Shown here piece after piece: positions 1 through 32,640 of a stretch of DNA of 64,000 bases; position 1 is the first letter of the stretch, and each line of letters starts with the position of its first letter. A program made the translations under genes and the position numbers. The notes below the pieces were generated by a model that saw only the letters and a list, made by a program, of their open reading frames with translations, was not told the origin of the DNA and did not search any database. This DNA is from Euryodendron excelsum (taxonomy: Eukaryota > Streptophyta > Magnoliopsida > Ericales > Pentaphylacaceae): NCBI GenBank assembly GCA_033060915.1, contig CM065394.1, forward strand, positions 28,611,001-28,675,000, written 5' to 3'.

Positions 1-1273
1 AAATAATTTAAATGGAGATTGGTGATGGCCTAAAAGCATAGACACAAACACGAGCATGGATACAGACATAGGTACGGACATGGGATAAGATGATTTTTAA
101 AATTTGAGGATATAGACACAGAAGGAATATGACGAAAAATATCTTTTATATAATTTTGTTTGTTATGTTTATGAATGTAATATTCACAAACCAAAAAAAT
201 ACTCTAATAAATAACATTACTTCATCAGGAAAAATACCATTCAATCCATTAGGTATAAATCTAAATTATTTTTTGTTTTAATATTGGATTTGAAGTTTTT
301 TTTTTTAAAACTTGTAATGTGTTTCATGTGTGCCTAAATGATGGTCAAGTGTATCCATCAAGTGTTCAAAGCGTGTCTAGTTTTAAAGAAAAATACCAGA
401 TAATGTGACATGTTTGTAAGCATGTCCAACACGTGTGGAGAATTGTTGCTGAGTGTTAGTTCTCGACATGTGTCCAATATAAATACAACACATTTTTAGA
501 AGTGTCCATACGTCTTAGTTGATGGGCTATACGATAGGGCATAGCTGTCCCCTTACCCATAACCACTTCAGCCTAGATGAAGCATGATACAATTCATTGT
601 TTCTAGCACCACTACCAAGACTTTACTAGCCATCAAGTACCTTCTTTCATTTGAGAAACACTTGTCCTTTAATGATATTAAATGTTGTATCATGGCACAA
701 ATATACCATAGAGAATGGGGATACTACAATTTGTGTTCATGTACATAATCTTATGGCCTATTGTGAATTGAAAGTAATTATTATTTAAATCCCACTTAAC
801 ATTGAATATTTACAATTAGAATAAAAATTGTTTTGATGATGGTGGTTCTTTGTGTTGATGCTAGAGGTTCTTTGGTCTATAAGGTATCTAAATGAGTGTT
901 AGGTTAATTGGTTATGCAGTAGATTAGAGGGACAACGAAAGAGTGGTCGATAGAAGAATGGTTATAGGGGGCCAAGGGGGTGAGTTTCAGCCCAATAATG
1001 ATAAGATATGGTCTAGGGAAGATCAATTCAATGTCGTGGTGTCGGACCTTATTTGGTGTGCCGATGGATGTTGGAACCAATTCAGATATAGGGCCCATAG
1101 ATAATTAAATGTTGCCAATACTATTAGCTTTTAGACCCTAGGTTGTTGCACATATAGGATTTTATTAGGAGTGCCATCCATAAATGATCTGCTATTGGGT
1201 GTCAAGAATGTTTGGAAGTGCCACGTATAATAAAGCTATCATTAGCCCTTTTCTTTTTCATAGAAGGGAAGGG
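1..1273. other. intergenic, no gene seen
   Basis: No coding exon is visible. The first 500 bases hold scattered GACAC and GGTACGGAC type words that resemble the GTGTCGGACAC-rich dispersed repeats near 12.0, 22.0 and 52.5 kb, so this may be an old repeat copy cut by the window edge. The remainder is AT-rich and unassigned. Confidence 0.4.
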
Positions 1274-2539
1274 TAGATTGTCACGTTCCGAAACCCGGCC
1301 TATGCGGATTTAGGGTGCATGACCGGCCAATGGCTTGGCTACTCAAGGCCGCATTACATAAACCGGTTGAACACCTGTGCATTTATAATTCAAAAGATAC
1401 ATAACTATAGAATTAAACTTTTATAAACGTAAAGTAGAATGTGTGTCATACATAGCAGAGCTGTGTCTAATCCCCAAAAACATGAACATACCATTAAATG
1501 GGCCTATTGAAGGCCACCACAATTATAACATTATAATATTACAATATTAGGGTTTAACCCTTATACACATTACATATCATAAGGCCCGTAGGCCGGAATC
1601 CAAATATCCTCGCAATGGCCTCCCTCTAAGACTTCCTTGTTTGGTCACTTGAAATCATTTTTAGAAAACGTAAGCTAATGCTTAGTGAATAATCATGATG
1701 CATGACCACAAAATACCATGAACTAGCAGTTATAGCTACATATAATCAATAGATAAATATTTGCGTAGATGGAGCATAGGCATCGTATTAAAACGTCATA
1801 CTGTTTCAAAACATAATGTCATTAAGGAGAGGCGTGACGTACATAAATCATCATAAGCATTTGACATATCTTGATTCTTGTTCTAAAACATAAGTGTGTT
1901 ACTACCCGACTAATATTTCTCTTCAGCATATATGACAATAGCTGAACGTTTATGCATACATATCGTGTACCTAGAAACGTATAAGTGTAAGCTTGAAAAC
2001 GCATGACTTATACTACCATATCAACATAATTCGTTATTTCTAAAACATAATGTTGAAGAAGCGAGAGACATGTCATAGCATGCTTCCGTAGTGCATGACA
2101 TAGCTTGTCATTAGTATAACATATCATAACTTGTAAGCATACATCTTAACTCATCGTATAGCATTAGACACATCCATATCGTCGTTCTCGAAATGCATAA
2201 GGCATAACTTTGAGAACATAGGTATCATAGCGTTATATTGGAACATTATATCGTAAGCTTTCATAACAAAATGTTATAACGTTTTGAACATGGTACCGTA
2301 AGAGTGAGACATAACGCATAACATGATTTCGTAAGGTATAACATGACTATCATAAGCATGTCGTGGCATGATATTGTGAGGGCATATCATAATATCATAG
2401 AAATGAGAGATATATCGTAACATTAGTACTTGTGGAAACATATATAACTTGTCGTGAAGCATTTGAACAAATCATATTACTCATTCTAGAACATAAGTGT
2501 GTTTGGTCTTTACATTAGGCAACTATATCCCTCACTTCA

Positions 2540-3110
2540 CCTCGCTTAAGAGGTTTCTCTGGTGTTGGGCATCATAGTAACCACAAGGGTCACGCTTAAG
2601 TCTCTTTAGGCCAACATAGTAACCGTGAAAGTTACGCATAGGCTCTTTACGCCAACCATGAGAGCTAGGCTCTGTCATTAAGAGTTACGCTCAGTCATTA
2701 GCAACATAGAGTGCTTTAAGCCAATCATGAGAGTAGGGCTCGATTGTGGGACTAAGTTTAGTCATTAAGAGCTACGCTCAGTTATTAGCACGTCAAGTGC
2801 ATTAGGCCAATCTTAGGAGCTAGGCTCCGTTATAGTAACCGTAAATGTCACATATAAGCTTTTTAAGTCAATCATAAGAGTTACGCTCAGTTATAGTAAC
2901 CATAAAGGTCACATCTAGACTTTTAAGCCAACAGACGTCTCCCAACGTGGCGATAGATTATTTCCTATCCCCTATCATATGACTAGCATAGTTTCTTTCA
3001 TGTCTCCTAGCGTATGACTAGCATAGTTTCTTTCACGTCCCCTAGCGTAGGACTAGTATAGTTTATTTTATGTCCGCTAGCGTAGGACTATCAGGCTAGA
3101 TTAAAGTCTT
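2540..3110. repeat. tandem repeats inside the solo LTR
   Basis: Two arrays sit side by side. From about 2540 to 2935 words such as TTACGCTCAG, AGTAACC and AAGCCAA recur in irregular blocks. From about 2970 to 3095 there is a clean array of about four 35-bp units: the word GACTA recurs at 2981, 3016, 3051 and 3086, in units carrying TAGTTT and CCTAGCGTA. Confidence 0.75.
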
Positions 3111-3949
3111 GCTATGAAAAGACCTTAAGTTAGAGTCGTACGTTAGGAATCTTACATCTGCTTTATATGAATGTTCTAGTCCGTATGTTGTGATTCATAT
3201 CATAAGTAAGGTTCGTACGTAATTTAAAGAATGACATTTATACTTGAACGTAATCATTGATACATTGAAACCTATAGAACACGTTCATAATATAGAAGTG
3301 AGCTTAAAACATTTGGAAATAATAGAGTTTTACTCATGGCATATAGTTACTCACTTTTCTTCGATAGAATGGGTGGTAGACAAAGTGTTCCTACACAAAA
3401 TGCTCATAGAAGTATGAAAATATCAATACGAGACTCCAAAGTAAAGCAATAACACGTAAACCGAGACTAAGCACATAAGTTCCTTAATCCCGACTCATCA
3501 ACACCTTACTCTCACAACGGAAGAGAGCGATGCTAAACTCTAGGACAAAACCCTAACGTAAAATGAGAACACGAAGTTGAGAGCTAAGTGTGAAATTTGG
3601 AACATTGATCCTTTCATCACGTCCCAACCATCCCAAACAAAGGATTCTCATACAAAGCTAGTTTCATATGAAAATAAGATTAAAGACCTTTAATTTGATA
3701 GGTCATGGCTTAAAAACACATTTCGGGTGAAAAAGTAAGGTCTCACAAAGAATGGGGTAACACTTTGGAAAAATAAGGCTTTTGGCATAGTTTTGGGTCA
3801 ACTTTAAACTTTAATATCTCTCAATCTGTAAGGAATTATAGAACAAACTTTATATGGCTAAAAAGGTCTATGAGTCTACTTTCGAATGCTTCAAACAGTG
3901 TATCAATCCGAATTTTATAGAGAAAGTTATGCCCATTTTACTAAATAGT

Positions 3950-4165
3950 GCCGAAACTGGCAAACGGTTTGAACGCCCAACTAGGCTGTTCGAACGTCAG
4001 GCCAAAATAACCTAACCGTTCAAACGCCCAAAATGGCTGTTCGAACCCCAGGCAAAAATGGAAAAACACCCTCTCGGGCCGTTCGAACGCCAGGCCAAAT
4101 GAAAAACTCTGCTCTCGGGCCGTTCAAACGGCGCCGTCGGCGGTTCGAACGCCCCCTTCTGCGCA
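3950..4165. repeat. repeated GTTCGAACGCC motif
   Basis: A GC-rich patch in the otherwise AT-rich LTR. The motif GTTCGAACGCC or GTTCAAACGCC occurs about seven times, alternating with CAGGCCAAA-like words. It opens overlapping chance reading frames on both strands; these do not look like protein genes. Confidence 0.65.
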
Positions 4166-5143
4166 GCAACGATTCTCAACTCAAAACTCTCCCAAAACCT
4201 CTCCAAACAAAACCAAATCTTCCCAACACTCTTAGTGATCAAAGATTAGCCCACAAGGATGATAATAACTCAAAATGAGAAAGAAAGAACAATCAAATCA
4301 AAGGGATCTAAGGTTTTAGAAACCCAAGCCCTAACTTGTATAAATTGGGGATTTCAATCCCAAACCCTCAAATCCTACAATGGGGTTTACAATGCTCAAG
4401 ATTTGATCTATTTGGGACTCAACTGAGTCCCCTAGAACAACCCAATATCACAACCCACCAAGATACATGCATATACATACACAATTTGTAAAAAGAAATG
4501 GAGCTTACCTCTCTTCAAGCTTGCTCAAGCCTCCAATGGCTTCTCTTGGCTTGGGTGGAGGCTCTTTAAGTTTCCTCTCTTCCTTCAATCTCCTCCCTCC
4601 TCTTTCTCTTCTCCTCTTCTCCCTCTTTTCTTCTCCCAATCGGTTGAGTGTGTGTGTGTATATGGGTGTGTGGGTTTGTGTATATAAGATGATACACATG
4701 AGAAATAATCCCATGTGTCTCACCCTATAAGTTTAAGTTACAACATGACTTTTAATTGGTCAACTTGACCCAAATGTACATTAGAATGATATAAAATTTA
4801 AAGAAACATACAAATAGGGAATTTAATGGGTTCAGGGTACTACATAGATTGCCTGAGCTCTCTAAGAAGCAAGTGCACTCCTATAAAGGTGCTATATTTG
4901 TATCGAACGCTTGTTGAACATTGACATTTTGGGGACACTTCTAGACACTAGTCTCACACATCGTGTACGTGTTTATAATTCAAAAATATTTTTTAACTTT
5001 GGACGACTTGCCAAGACATGTCAAACCCTCTCCAATGTTGGGAAGGAGGATGCTGTAACTTTGAAATTTTGATCCCTTGCCGGAATTTTGGTCATTTGGT
5101 GATGCAACTTTTGGACTGTTGGGAAGGAGGATGTTGTTTAACC

Positions 5144-5491
5144 CAAGAATCAAAATTTTGTTTCGATAAGTCTTTTCGGTGGGCTTGGAAATGGAAACGG
5201 TTCAAAAACATTTCAAAAATGTTTCGAAAATATTTCAGAAGTAACAAATATTAATATAATAAAATACAAGATTGTATTTTTCTCAATAAAAATTGTACCA
5301 CATTTATAAAAATTTCTAAATTCATGTTGATACATCTTATTGTTTTGGTATATAGCGTTGCATTTTGGTGCAAATTTTTATATTTCACTGTGTTTTGAGG
5401 GAAACAATAAAGTTTCGTTATTAATTAGTGTTTCGTTTCGGTCTCTTTGGAAATGGAAACGTTTCGACCGTTTTAATGGAACCAGATTTTA
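5144..5491 (+). mobile_element. hAT-type MITE, copy A (decayed)
   Basis: Left end CAAGAATCAAAATTTTG. The interior (GGAAATGGAAACG, CATTTCGAAAATGTTTCG-like and GTTTCGTTTCGGTCTCTT words) matches copies at 9004-9332 (reverse) and 13850-14193 (same strand). The right end is degraded and no target duplication could be matched, so the right boundary is approximate. Confidence 0.65.
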
Positions 5492-5848
5492 CGAGAGATC
5501 AATCATGAGTAAATAATGTTTAGGCATTTTTTTATAGTTCGAGTGTAAAAGGACTGCGCCTTTGTTTTAGCATTTATACTATTAAAGTTCATTTATTTAT
5601 ATAGAAAAAATATCTATTTTCCTCTTTTTATATGTATACATGTCTCATAAAAGGTGACAAAATATGATGTGACTTTGATTATTAGATCTTATTTAGAATC
5701 TTATTCTTGTTTTAGACAATTACTAATGGTTTGCTAATCTTGATTATTAAGTTTTACTTACAATGTAGTGGGCGTCCACTCGCATGCTAGGCACATGATT
5801 ATTAATTACATGGTACTTAGACTTAATAGGGTTACGATGCCTCAATAA

Positions 5849-6919
5849 GGGTAGAATATCTTAAGGTCTTTTGTTTGTATAACTAATTAGAACATTGTGT
5901 GTGTGAGGATGCCTGATTGTTGGAGTGAGCTGGCTAGATAAGTTTATGGCAGGAATTGACATGGTGGAGGACCACTAGAGGTGGAGTAGAGAAAGATGAG
6001 GTGCTCCTAGAAATTCAACGGAGTGAGAGCCTTAGCTTGCTTCAGGCTTTTGTCTTTTGATTTTGTTTGTTGAGGGAAGGTCTTACCTTTATGTAGGCGA
6101 GGGGATCTTGGGGGTTAAGCCAATTGGTGAATGCACAGGGCTCGTCCCTCTTAAGGCTAACAATTCGAATTTCAACTCTGTAACCGAGATAGGTTAGAGG
6201 TAGGTGATATTTGGTTCAAAGTTGTTAGTCGACTTGCAGTAGATGCTTTTGTCCCCTTCTTCATAAATGCTCTTGCAACATATATTCGATGGAGATCTCT
6301 CTCTCTCTAAGACCTGTCAAAGGGTTGAGGCCCCTCAAGGTCGAGGCCGCCTTAACGAACCTCAACTATAGCCTCCAACACTTGTCTCTTGATGGTCCCG
6401 CGTGAGGGTGATCCCAAGGGGGTCTCTAAGTCTCGCTCCTAACCTAGGTTGCTGTGTTCTTTGCGGAGAATCTTGGCCAAGTAGGGGAGAGGTGGCTCTA
6501 GAGGAGAGCGTGCTCGATGGAGATATTCCATGGCCTAGCCAGGATGTGCTAGCCCGAGACTATGAGTGATATGCTCTCGGGCAAAGATCCCCTCAGCCTT
6601 GCTCACGGAGGTGCCTCGAGGCTGCTTATAGGTGAGGGACCCTTAGTGGTTGTGTTTAGAGGATACACCTCATGCACTACCCTTAGCTGGCAAGGCTTGA
6701 TCCCTAAGGGAAGCATTATGGAGATGTCTTGCTGGTCCATGTATCTCCTCATCAGGCTAACATGTGGAACGAAGTACATGAAGGTGGAGATGGTGTGGCG
6801 TAGACGTGGCTTGCCACGTACAAGAGTTGGGACACGTGTCTACAAACATTTTAGAGAGATTTTTTAAATGAGGGTAGAATATCTCAAGGCCTTTTGTTCC
6901 TATACCTAATTAGAACATT
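5849..6919. repeat. 48-bp direct repeats flanking a 1-kb segment
   Basis: Two 48-base copies, 5849-5896 and 6872-6919, both start GGGTAGAATATCT and end CTAATTAGAACATT, and differ at only a few positions. The segment between them is more GC-rich than its surroundings and has an open + frame at 6562-6867 that matches no family I know. A terminal-repeat element or a local segmental duplication would both explain it. Confidence 0.6.
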
Positions 6920-8579
6920 TGAGAGAGATTTGTTGGAATTTTAGAAAATCCTAAATGTGATTGATTTCTCTCTGCTCTTAATGTTATTCTTCTTGAACTC
7001 TTGTTGGTGGTTGAAACTTCCTCTATGTAAATTGTTGCCTTTTCCTTCTATAATGGAGGCCCACACGGAGTTATCAATGAGATTTAACCTGCCAGTGTTA
7101 TTCTCTATGCTTGGTTCTAGTCTCTTGGATAGTAGAGACTAACCCTGTTGATATCCTATTGCTTATAACTGCTTTCCTTTGGACAACCACTTGCTTCAAA
7201 TGTTTAAGTTGTCAGGGAGTGCAGAAAGGTATCTCAAACTATCGCATTAATTGAAGACAAGTGTGGGCAACACTCTCCTACAAGTAGTGAGCCTAACATA
7301 TATAACACCGCAGCAATGGTTCTAGTTTTAGAGATGGTAATAATTGGTTTATATAGGCTAGAGAGGTAGTAAATTGTGGGCATTTTAAGGCTTCAAGAGG
7401 TGTAACAAAGAGCTAAGATTTTAAGAATTTGATGATGGAAGAAGAGAGAATTTTGGTGTTTTGAAATAGGATTTCTAGGGTTGGAAAAATTCTTGAAACA
7501 GATCTGGTCCTGAAGTTTTATAGGTTATAAGTGAAGAAAAAAAAAAGAGGAGAAAATTCTAGGCATTGCATCTTATACCTGGGGTTAGTATTGCATCACA
7601 CAGTCACAAAGGAGCTTAAAAAGCTGCACAAATTTTCTAAAACATGTTCTCTCTCGAATCTGAAGCATTACATGGCCTTATATAAATTTTAGTGAATCCA
7701 AATAGAGAATTCATTGCCCCTAATAGCATTTTGACTTCTTCTGTGGAGACGAAGACTTATGACTTTCAAAACCTATCTGAAACTGAATAAGACATATAAA
7801 TAAAAACTCTAACAACCCATGGGCGACCCTATATCGTATCTTGTAAATTCTGTAACTACTAAAATATCCTTGTCTTATAGCACACTAGAAAACATAAAAG
7901 AAAACCGGATTAATACCTAGCCTAAAGAACCTAGGTATTGTCTTACCATAAAATCTTGATAAAAAGTTGGTAGAGACAGAGCATGATCTCATATCTATTT
8001 GCTTATGAAATTGGCAATACTTTACCTATGGCATAGTGAGTCGGCGATGGTTGAGTGTACCCCGTAGTGGAATCACTTGTATAGTGTGTTCCCATCTTAA
8101 CATCAATGGGTGATGGTTAAGATTGTTGGTAGCATCAAATACTAGTGACACTAGATCATGATTCCAAGTATCATATTGGTCATAGTGAGTCGGTGACAGT
8201 GGGTTTGGATACAATTTTATGTCAACCTACAGTTTATGATACTTAAAAATGAAGCTTGCTACATCCTGTAATTTTCATTTTTTTTGTTTGATAAGTTCCT
8301 GTAATTAAGCATTTGAAAAATAAGTATTTGTGCTGCCAATTTGTTTGGCTTCTCTGTAGCTGCCTGAAACTCTTTGATTGGTTAAGGTGCAACAAGACTG
8401 ATTTTGGCATGTGTACTTGTATCACCTTTGTGAGAAGAAACCATTTCGTAAATGATTAGAGATATTGATTAGCTTGCTTGCCTCTTGATTAGTCTGTTAT
8501 ATTCAGTTATTTTGTGAATTATTTCTTTGTGGAAATATGTTCACCCACTTCATGTTCTAATTCCTTTTTAGTGCGTAAA
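6920..8579. other. upstream region of the MORC gene
   Basis: No coding exon was recognised. The bases before 8573 (TTCCTTTTTAG) look like a splice acceptor, so one or more untranslated exons of the MORC gene could lie here, but I could not place a transcription start or first exon. Small open frames at 6957-7142 and 8026-8214 look like chance. Confidence 0.35.
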
Positions 8580-27986
<19,407 letters not shown>

Positions 27987-28134
27987 TGTAATGATTTCTT
28001 TTCAATGTTTATCTTCAACTTAATGCATATTTGAAAGTGTTGCGCATGTAGAAGTTCTTGACCCTTCTAGAAGGTGGAAGCTGACGAAGACATTGCAAGG
28101 AACCATGACCAAAAAGCACAGTAATTATAAATAG

Positions 28135-29701
28135 TGGAAAATACAATAACCACCCATGAGATTTGGCTAATTACACTTACAAAATCTGTGGTATCAGAAA
28201 TTACCCAAACCTCCTTTATTTGTAAAATAATGTAACAGATTCTCCCTGCCGTTAACTGACCATTAGTGAGACAAATCACGCTATACATTTTTGAGATGCC
28301 TACTTTACCCTTGCTAGGTCCTAATTGATCAAAAGAGTAACATATGAAAGCTAAACTAAACAAACATGGCTCCATACTCCACCTTTCATATTATGCCATG
28401 TGTCTAGCTAAATAAATTTCTTTTGTTACCTACTCTTCTCATCTTTTTCTTTCTATAAAACTAACAACTACTATTACCACCACCATTATTGAATCCTCAA
28501 CTCCACCACCACCACCATTACTAAACAACCACCTCATCAAAACCTGCCCTCTCTCTGCCAACCCAAACACCTTGTCACCACCTGTTCTCTCTTTGCTAAC
28601 CCGAGCACCACATCACCACTCTTCCCTCTCTACCAACACAAGCACTGCCAAAAAAAAGCCGCCCCCCACACACAAAAAAAAAAAAAAAAAAAAAACACAG
28701 GGAGACCAACTGAACTAAAAAATGACCTTCTTGCACACCACCATCCTAGCTTCACCATTACATCAAATGCCACCATTGCCACCTTCTCCAGCCATTATCT
28801 GCACAACACCACCGTTACCAAACGATACCACCCGTCCTAAACACGCCATCACTTCAAATGCTATGGACATCAAACTTGTGAAGGCATTGGTTCATGCTTC
28901 CTCAGTTCAACCTGTGGTTCAACCGAGGTGAAATTAGATATATTTTATGTACTTAAAAAAGTTAATAGTCTTGTATTATAACACAAGAAAAGATGTAGAC
29001 ATGTAGTTGGGTACCACTAATACCACTTAGAAACCTGTGTTCAAGTCCCATTAGCTTCAAATTTAAAGAGATGTTTAATTATGTTAAAAATTTACCTCCA
29101 TAAATTGACTTGAAAGAGTTACCGAGTGTGTGCACTGTATTTATAAGTTAATGTTTGGTTACACTTTAAAAAAATTAACGGTGTTGCGCTCCGTGTGTAA
29201 GTTAACTTTAGTGTGTATAAAATTTAAATGAGTAGTGGCTTCACGTGGCTCTTACTGGTTACTCGTTGTCTGGTTTAATGCTCATATGATCCAAAGAGTT
29301 GTATTGAACTGACCGACCCATGATCCCAATTTTCCTCACCACAACTTATAGCCATCACCACAGCCACATGTACACCAATCGTTGGTTGACAGAGACAGAG
29401 ACAGAGACAGAGAGAGCCTTTGATCATGGTGGTGGTGGCACATAATCAAGATCTGACTGAAGATACTGGTGCCACACAAGATTTGACCCACAATCATGCA
29501 AATTGTTCACAACTACCACCACCTCTGATGTGGCCAAACTGACCACCGCCTAGATTAGTCAACATTTATATGTTTCGATGCATCAACAAGATATTATTTG
29601 CTCTCTCTCTTCGTTCCTTTTACTAGAACAAAAACCTCAACCAACGTGTGGGTAATGGTGGCTGAATTGTAGGTGGTGTGGTGTGATAGGTGGGTTAAAG
29701 T

Positions 29702-29736
<35 letters not shown>

Positions 29737-30426
29737 GGGGGGGGGGGGAGATGAAATTTGGTGGTCGTGGAGTTTGGTGCTGGCGATGAATCAAATATAA
29801 TGGGTCAAGAGATGGAGGTAAAGAACATCAATGGTGGCTGCTAGTTTTGGTGCTTGGGATTTAATGATGGCTTTCATTTTGCTGTTTGGACTCGGGTGGT
29901 CGGCATCGGCATTGTTGTTGTTGGTAGAGGTGCATGAGGGCAGTGCCACTACCATGGCTGAAACCTAAAGATTGAGAGGAAGAGAGTTTAATTGTGGTTG
30001 GGCTTTCTATATTCTGAGGGCATTTTGCTTCCTAGTTCTGTTAACGGTTGGATCTGCCATAAGTTTGTGAGTGTGCGTGTGTAAGACAGAGAGACAGGTG
30101 ATGGAGGTTGACGGTTGTGGCTTGGTGGAAGGTGGTGGTTGTAGCAGTTGGGGAAGGCACGAGAGCATTAATGTGGGAATAATAGGGTGAGAGAGAGAGA
30201 GAGTTTATTATTTATAAATGAGTTTGACTTGTTTTATCTTAAAAATATGAATTTAATTAATTAAATAAATCTTTTCACAATTGTGGTGAAAAAGTAGTTG
30301 AAATATTCTATAACTGAAATCCCCTGACCAACTGGAAGATCAGTGTAATTTCTGATACCACAAGAGTTGTAAGTGTAATATAGCCAAACCTCAGTTGTGG
30401 ACCTTGTGGTCAGTGTCATTTACCCT
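28135..30426. mobile_element. Mutator-like element with about 85-bp inverted ends
   Basis: The two ends are inverted copies: the left end reads CTAATTACACTTACAAAATC and GTGGTATCAGAAATTAC, and the right end, reversed, carries the matching TATTACACTTACAACTC and GTGGTATCAGAAATTAC. A further inner match (CCGTTAAC words at about 28250 and 30040) shows the similarity runs deeper. No transposase frame was found; the interior has ACC/CCA-rich stretches. The target duplication is unclear: both flanks contain TAAATA, but no perfect 9-mer was found. The left end starts 149 bp after the MORC6 stop codon. Confidence 0.7.
29703..29748. repeat. C32-G14 homopolymer junction
   Basis: Thirty-two C followed directly by fourteen G, able to fold on itself, inside the Mutator-like element. 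A foldback artefact or miscounted homopolymer is possible. Confidence 0.9.
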
Positions 30427-32394
30427 ACTAAATAAGTACAACTTTGTTGTACCTTCTAGGTTTCGAGAATCCATTTGCTTGTGTGATTTAAAACGAGTTT
30501 ATAAATCTATTAGTCATAGTAATAGGGAAGGTCTAGTTTTACATTTTTTGTTACCATGTCGACCAATGTGTTTTTCCTTATAGTCTTGTTGGGGTTGTCT
30601 GTTGATATTAATGACCATTTTTTGTCTAGGTTCGTTAGTTGTGGCGGCACGCTCCCGCAATGGTAAAGGGCATTGCTGAATGCTCATGTTTTCTAGCAAA
30701 GGAGTTGGCAGAATGGATTTCATTCGCGGACACTGCCATGATATGGGTCAGAATGAAGCGAAGGCAGTGATTATAAGAACATATATGAGATTCAAGGGTG
30801 CCCTAGTTTTATCCTAGGAAGATTAGGCAAAGCAATTTTGGCAACCAGTATTGTAGGCAGTGATAGCAGAGGTGACTATGGAAATTGTTGTAAACAATGA
30901 AATTCCGGGACCTGAGGAGACATTCAAACTTGCTTCCAACATCATTAGGGTGAATGTGAAATGTAAGGCGAGTATTTTCCAGTGTAATTTTTCATGTTTG
31001 TGGCATTACGAACTCAGCTTGGTGACTACTGTCTATATGAAATTACTTCTTGGAAAAAGAAGTCTTCTTGTCAATGAAACTCTCTTCATGGTGACAGTCA
31101 AGAGCAATGTGCTCACTTATTTTTTCCACCTGGAGCAAAAATCTGTAAGTGACAGGTGAGATGCTGATGAAAGCAGTTGCTCACAACTGAAGTGTGAGTG
31201 GTAATGGTAGATTCAAGAATGGATGAAGCATGACATTAATAGTTTATTACAATTATCCTAGAAGCAGATGTTTGTAATAGTTACTTAATGATTGCAAATG
31301 GGATACTTTGACTGTCTTAATCATTTTTGTCTATGCACCATGGCATCTAATATTTGATGGATGGCAGTTCTGTTTGAAAGTTTGTAGAAATTTGAAATTT
31401 TTGCCTGCAATCCTACTGCCTACATTGTCATGGATTGTTAGTGTAAAAGTCTCCGATTGGTGTACTTTGGCCTCTATTTATTTATTTATTTAAATATTTA
31501 ATCTATTTGTTGACTTGTTTAAGCTAAAAGTTAATAAAAAAAAGTTACAAATCAAATGATAGAAATTTCAAAGTAATACTTCAATATAAGTGTTCTCATG
31601 ATTTCTTAGTGACATGGTAACTACACTTTCATGTGGTGGTTTGAGTGAAAATTATATCAACTTTTAGGTGATTTGGACTTAATTGTAAAATGAAGGGAAA
31701 CAGTTAATAGTAATTGTGTAACAGGGGCATCTTGACATCTTCATTACCTTAACTCTGCAAAATGGGCCATTAAAAAATGATTTTGCATCTTTTTTGTAAA
31801 AATAGTACAGGCATTCGTAGGGGGTATTGTTGTCAATCATTAATTTGTCATGGTTGTAGTTAAGTTCAAAGTATAAGGGGGTGGGTTATGTATTCACTAT
31901 AAAACACAGGGGTCATGTGATTTTCATTTAAATCACAAAAGGGTAAACTCTTTAGTGAAATAATTCACAACTTCTGTATACTTAACATTGTCCTACATTT
32001 AGTTGTGATCTTTTTACATTTTATCCAGCCCTCTCTTGCTGAGGACCCCAAGAACACAAAGAAGATCAAATGTTTGTTTCCAACTGATTTCACACCATCG
32101 AGTTGTAACAATATAATGGATTATGGGTGCCATACGAAATTACATAATGGTGAAGGGATAACTCCAAAAATTCAGACGTGTCTCAGTATTATACCCACAA
32201 GATGTCAATATCATTATGGAGAGGACACCGAAAAAAAATAGAAATTGAAGAAAAAAAAAAGTCATGAAATATTAACAAAACGGATATGTTGAGGCTTTCA
32301 AAATAAACATTATTTGTAAGTAATCTTCAAAATAAAGTTTTGAATTGATACATCTCAATTATGCAATAGGTTATCCCACAAGAGCAAGGATGGA
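30427..32394. other. no gene recognised
   Basis: About 2 kb with only short frames (for example 30860-31159 and 32005-32241, both +) that resemble no family I know and lack clear splice-compatible neighbours. It ends at the 10-bp target duplication of the 8-kb Mutator-like element. Confidence 0.4.
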
Positions 32395-32640
32395 GGCTAA
32401 TTTCCATAACAAGGCAAAGATTTGGTCTTTATTCCGAAACAGGAGGTCATTTAAATTTAATTCTGTGTCGAGTTCAATGTTTTTCAGAAAAGCGTTTCTA
32501 TCAAAAACGCTAATCGAAAAGCGTTTTTTATTATTTCTACCAACATATGTAGCCGAACATAAAAACGCTTTTTGAAAAAGTGTTTTTATCAGAAAACCCC
32601 ACCAGCAAATTTAAAATCCATTTCTAACATTTCAACATTG

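Larger units (their letters stand above)
1274..4849. mobile_element. solo LTR of a retrotransposon, 3.57 kb
   Basis: The element body is 1279-4844. It begins TGTCACGTTCCG and ends GGTACTACA, so it has the TG...CA ends of a plant LTR, and it is flanked on both sides by the exact 5-bp duplication TAGAT (1274-1278 and 4845-4849). No gag, protease, integrase or reverse transcriptase frame lies inside and I see no second copy of the ends, so a solo LTR left by unequal recombination is the simplest reading. The large size and the internal short tandem arrays recall LTRs of Del/Tekay-type chromoviral Gypsy elements, but that assignment is inference. The strand of the parent element cannot be fixed. 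Confidence 0.8.

Noticed and set aside
4012..4278. Overlapping frames on both strands in the GC-rich patch
   Set aside because: They are products of the repeated GTTCGAACGCC motif inside the solo LTR, with no domain.
6120..6260. tRNA-like A and B box words (AAGCCAATTGGTGAATG and CAATTCGAATTTC)
   Set aside because: Possibly a SINE head, but no target duplication or tail was found and the B box is weak.
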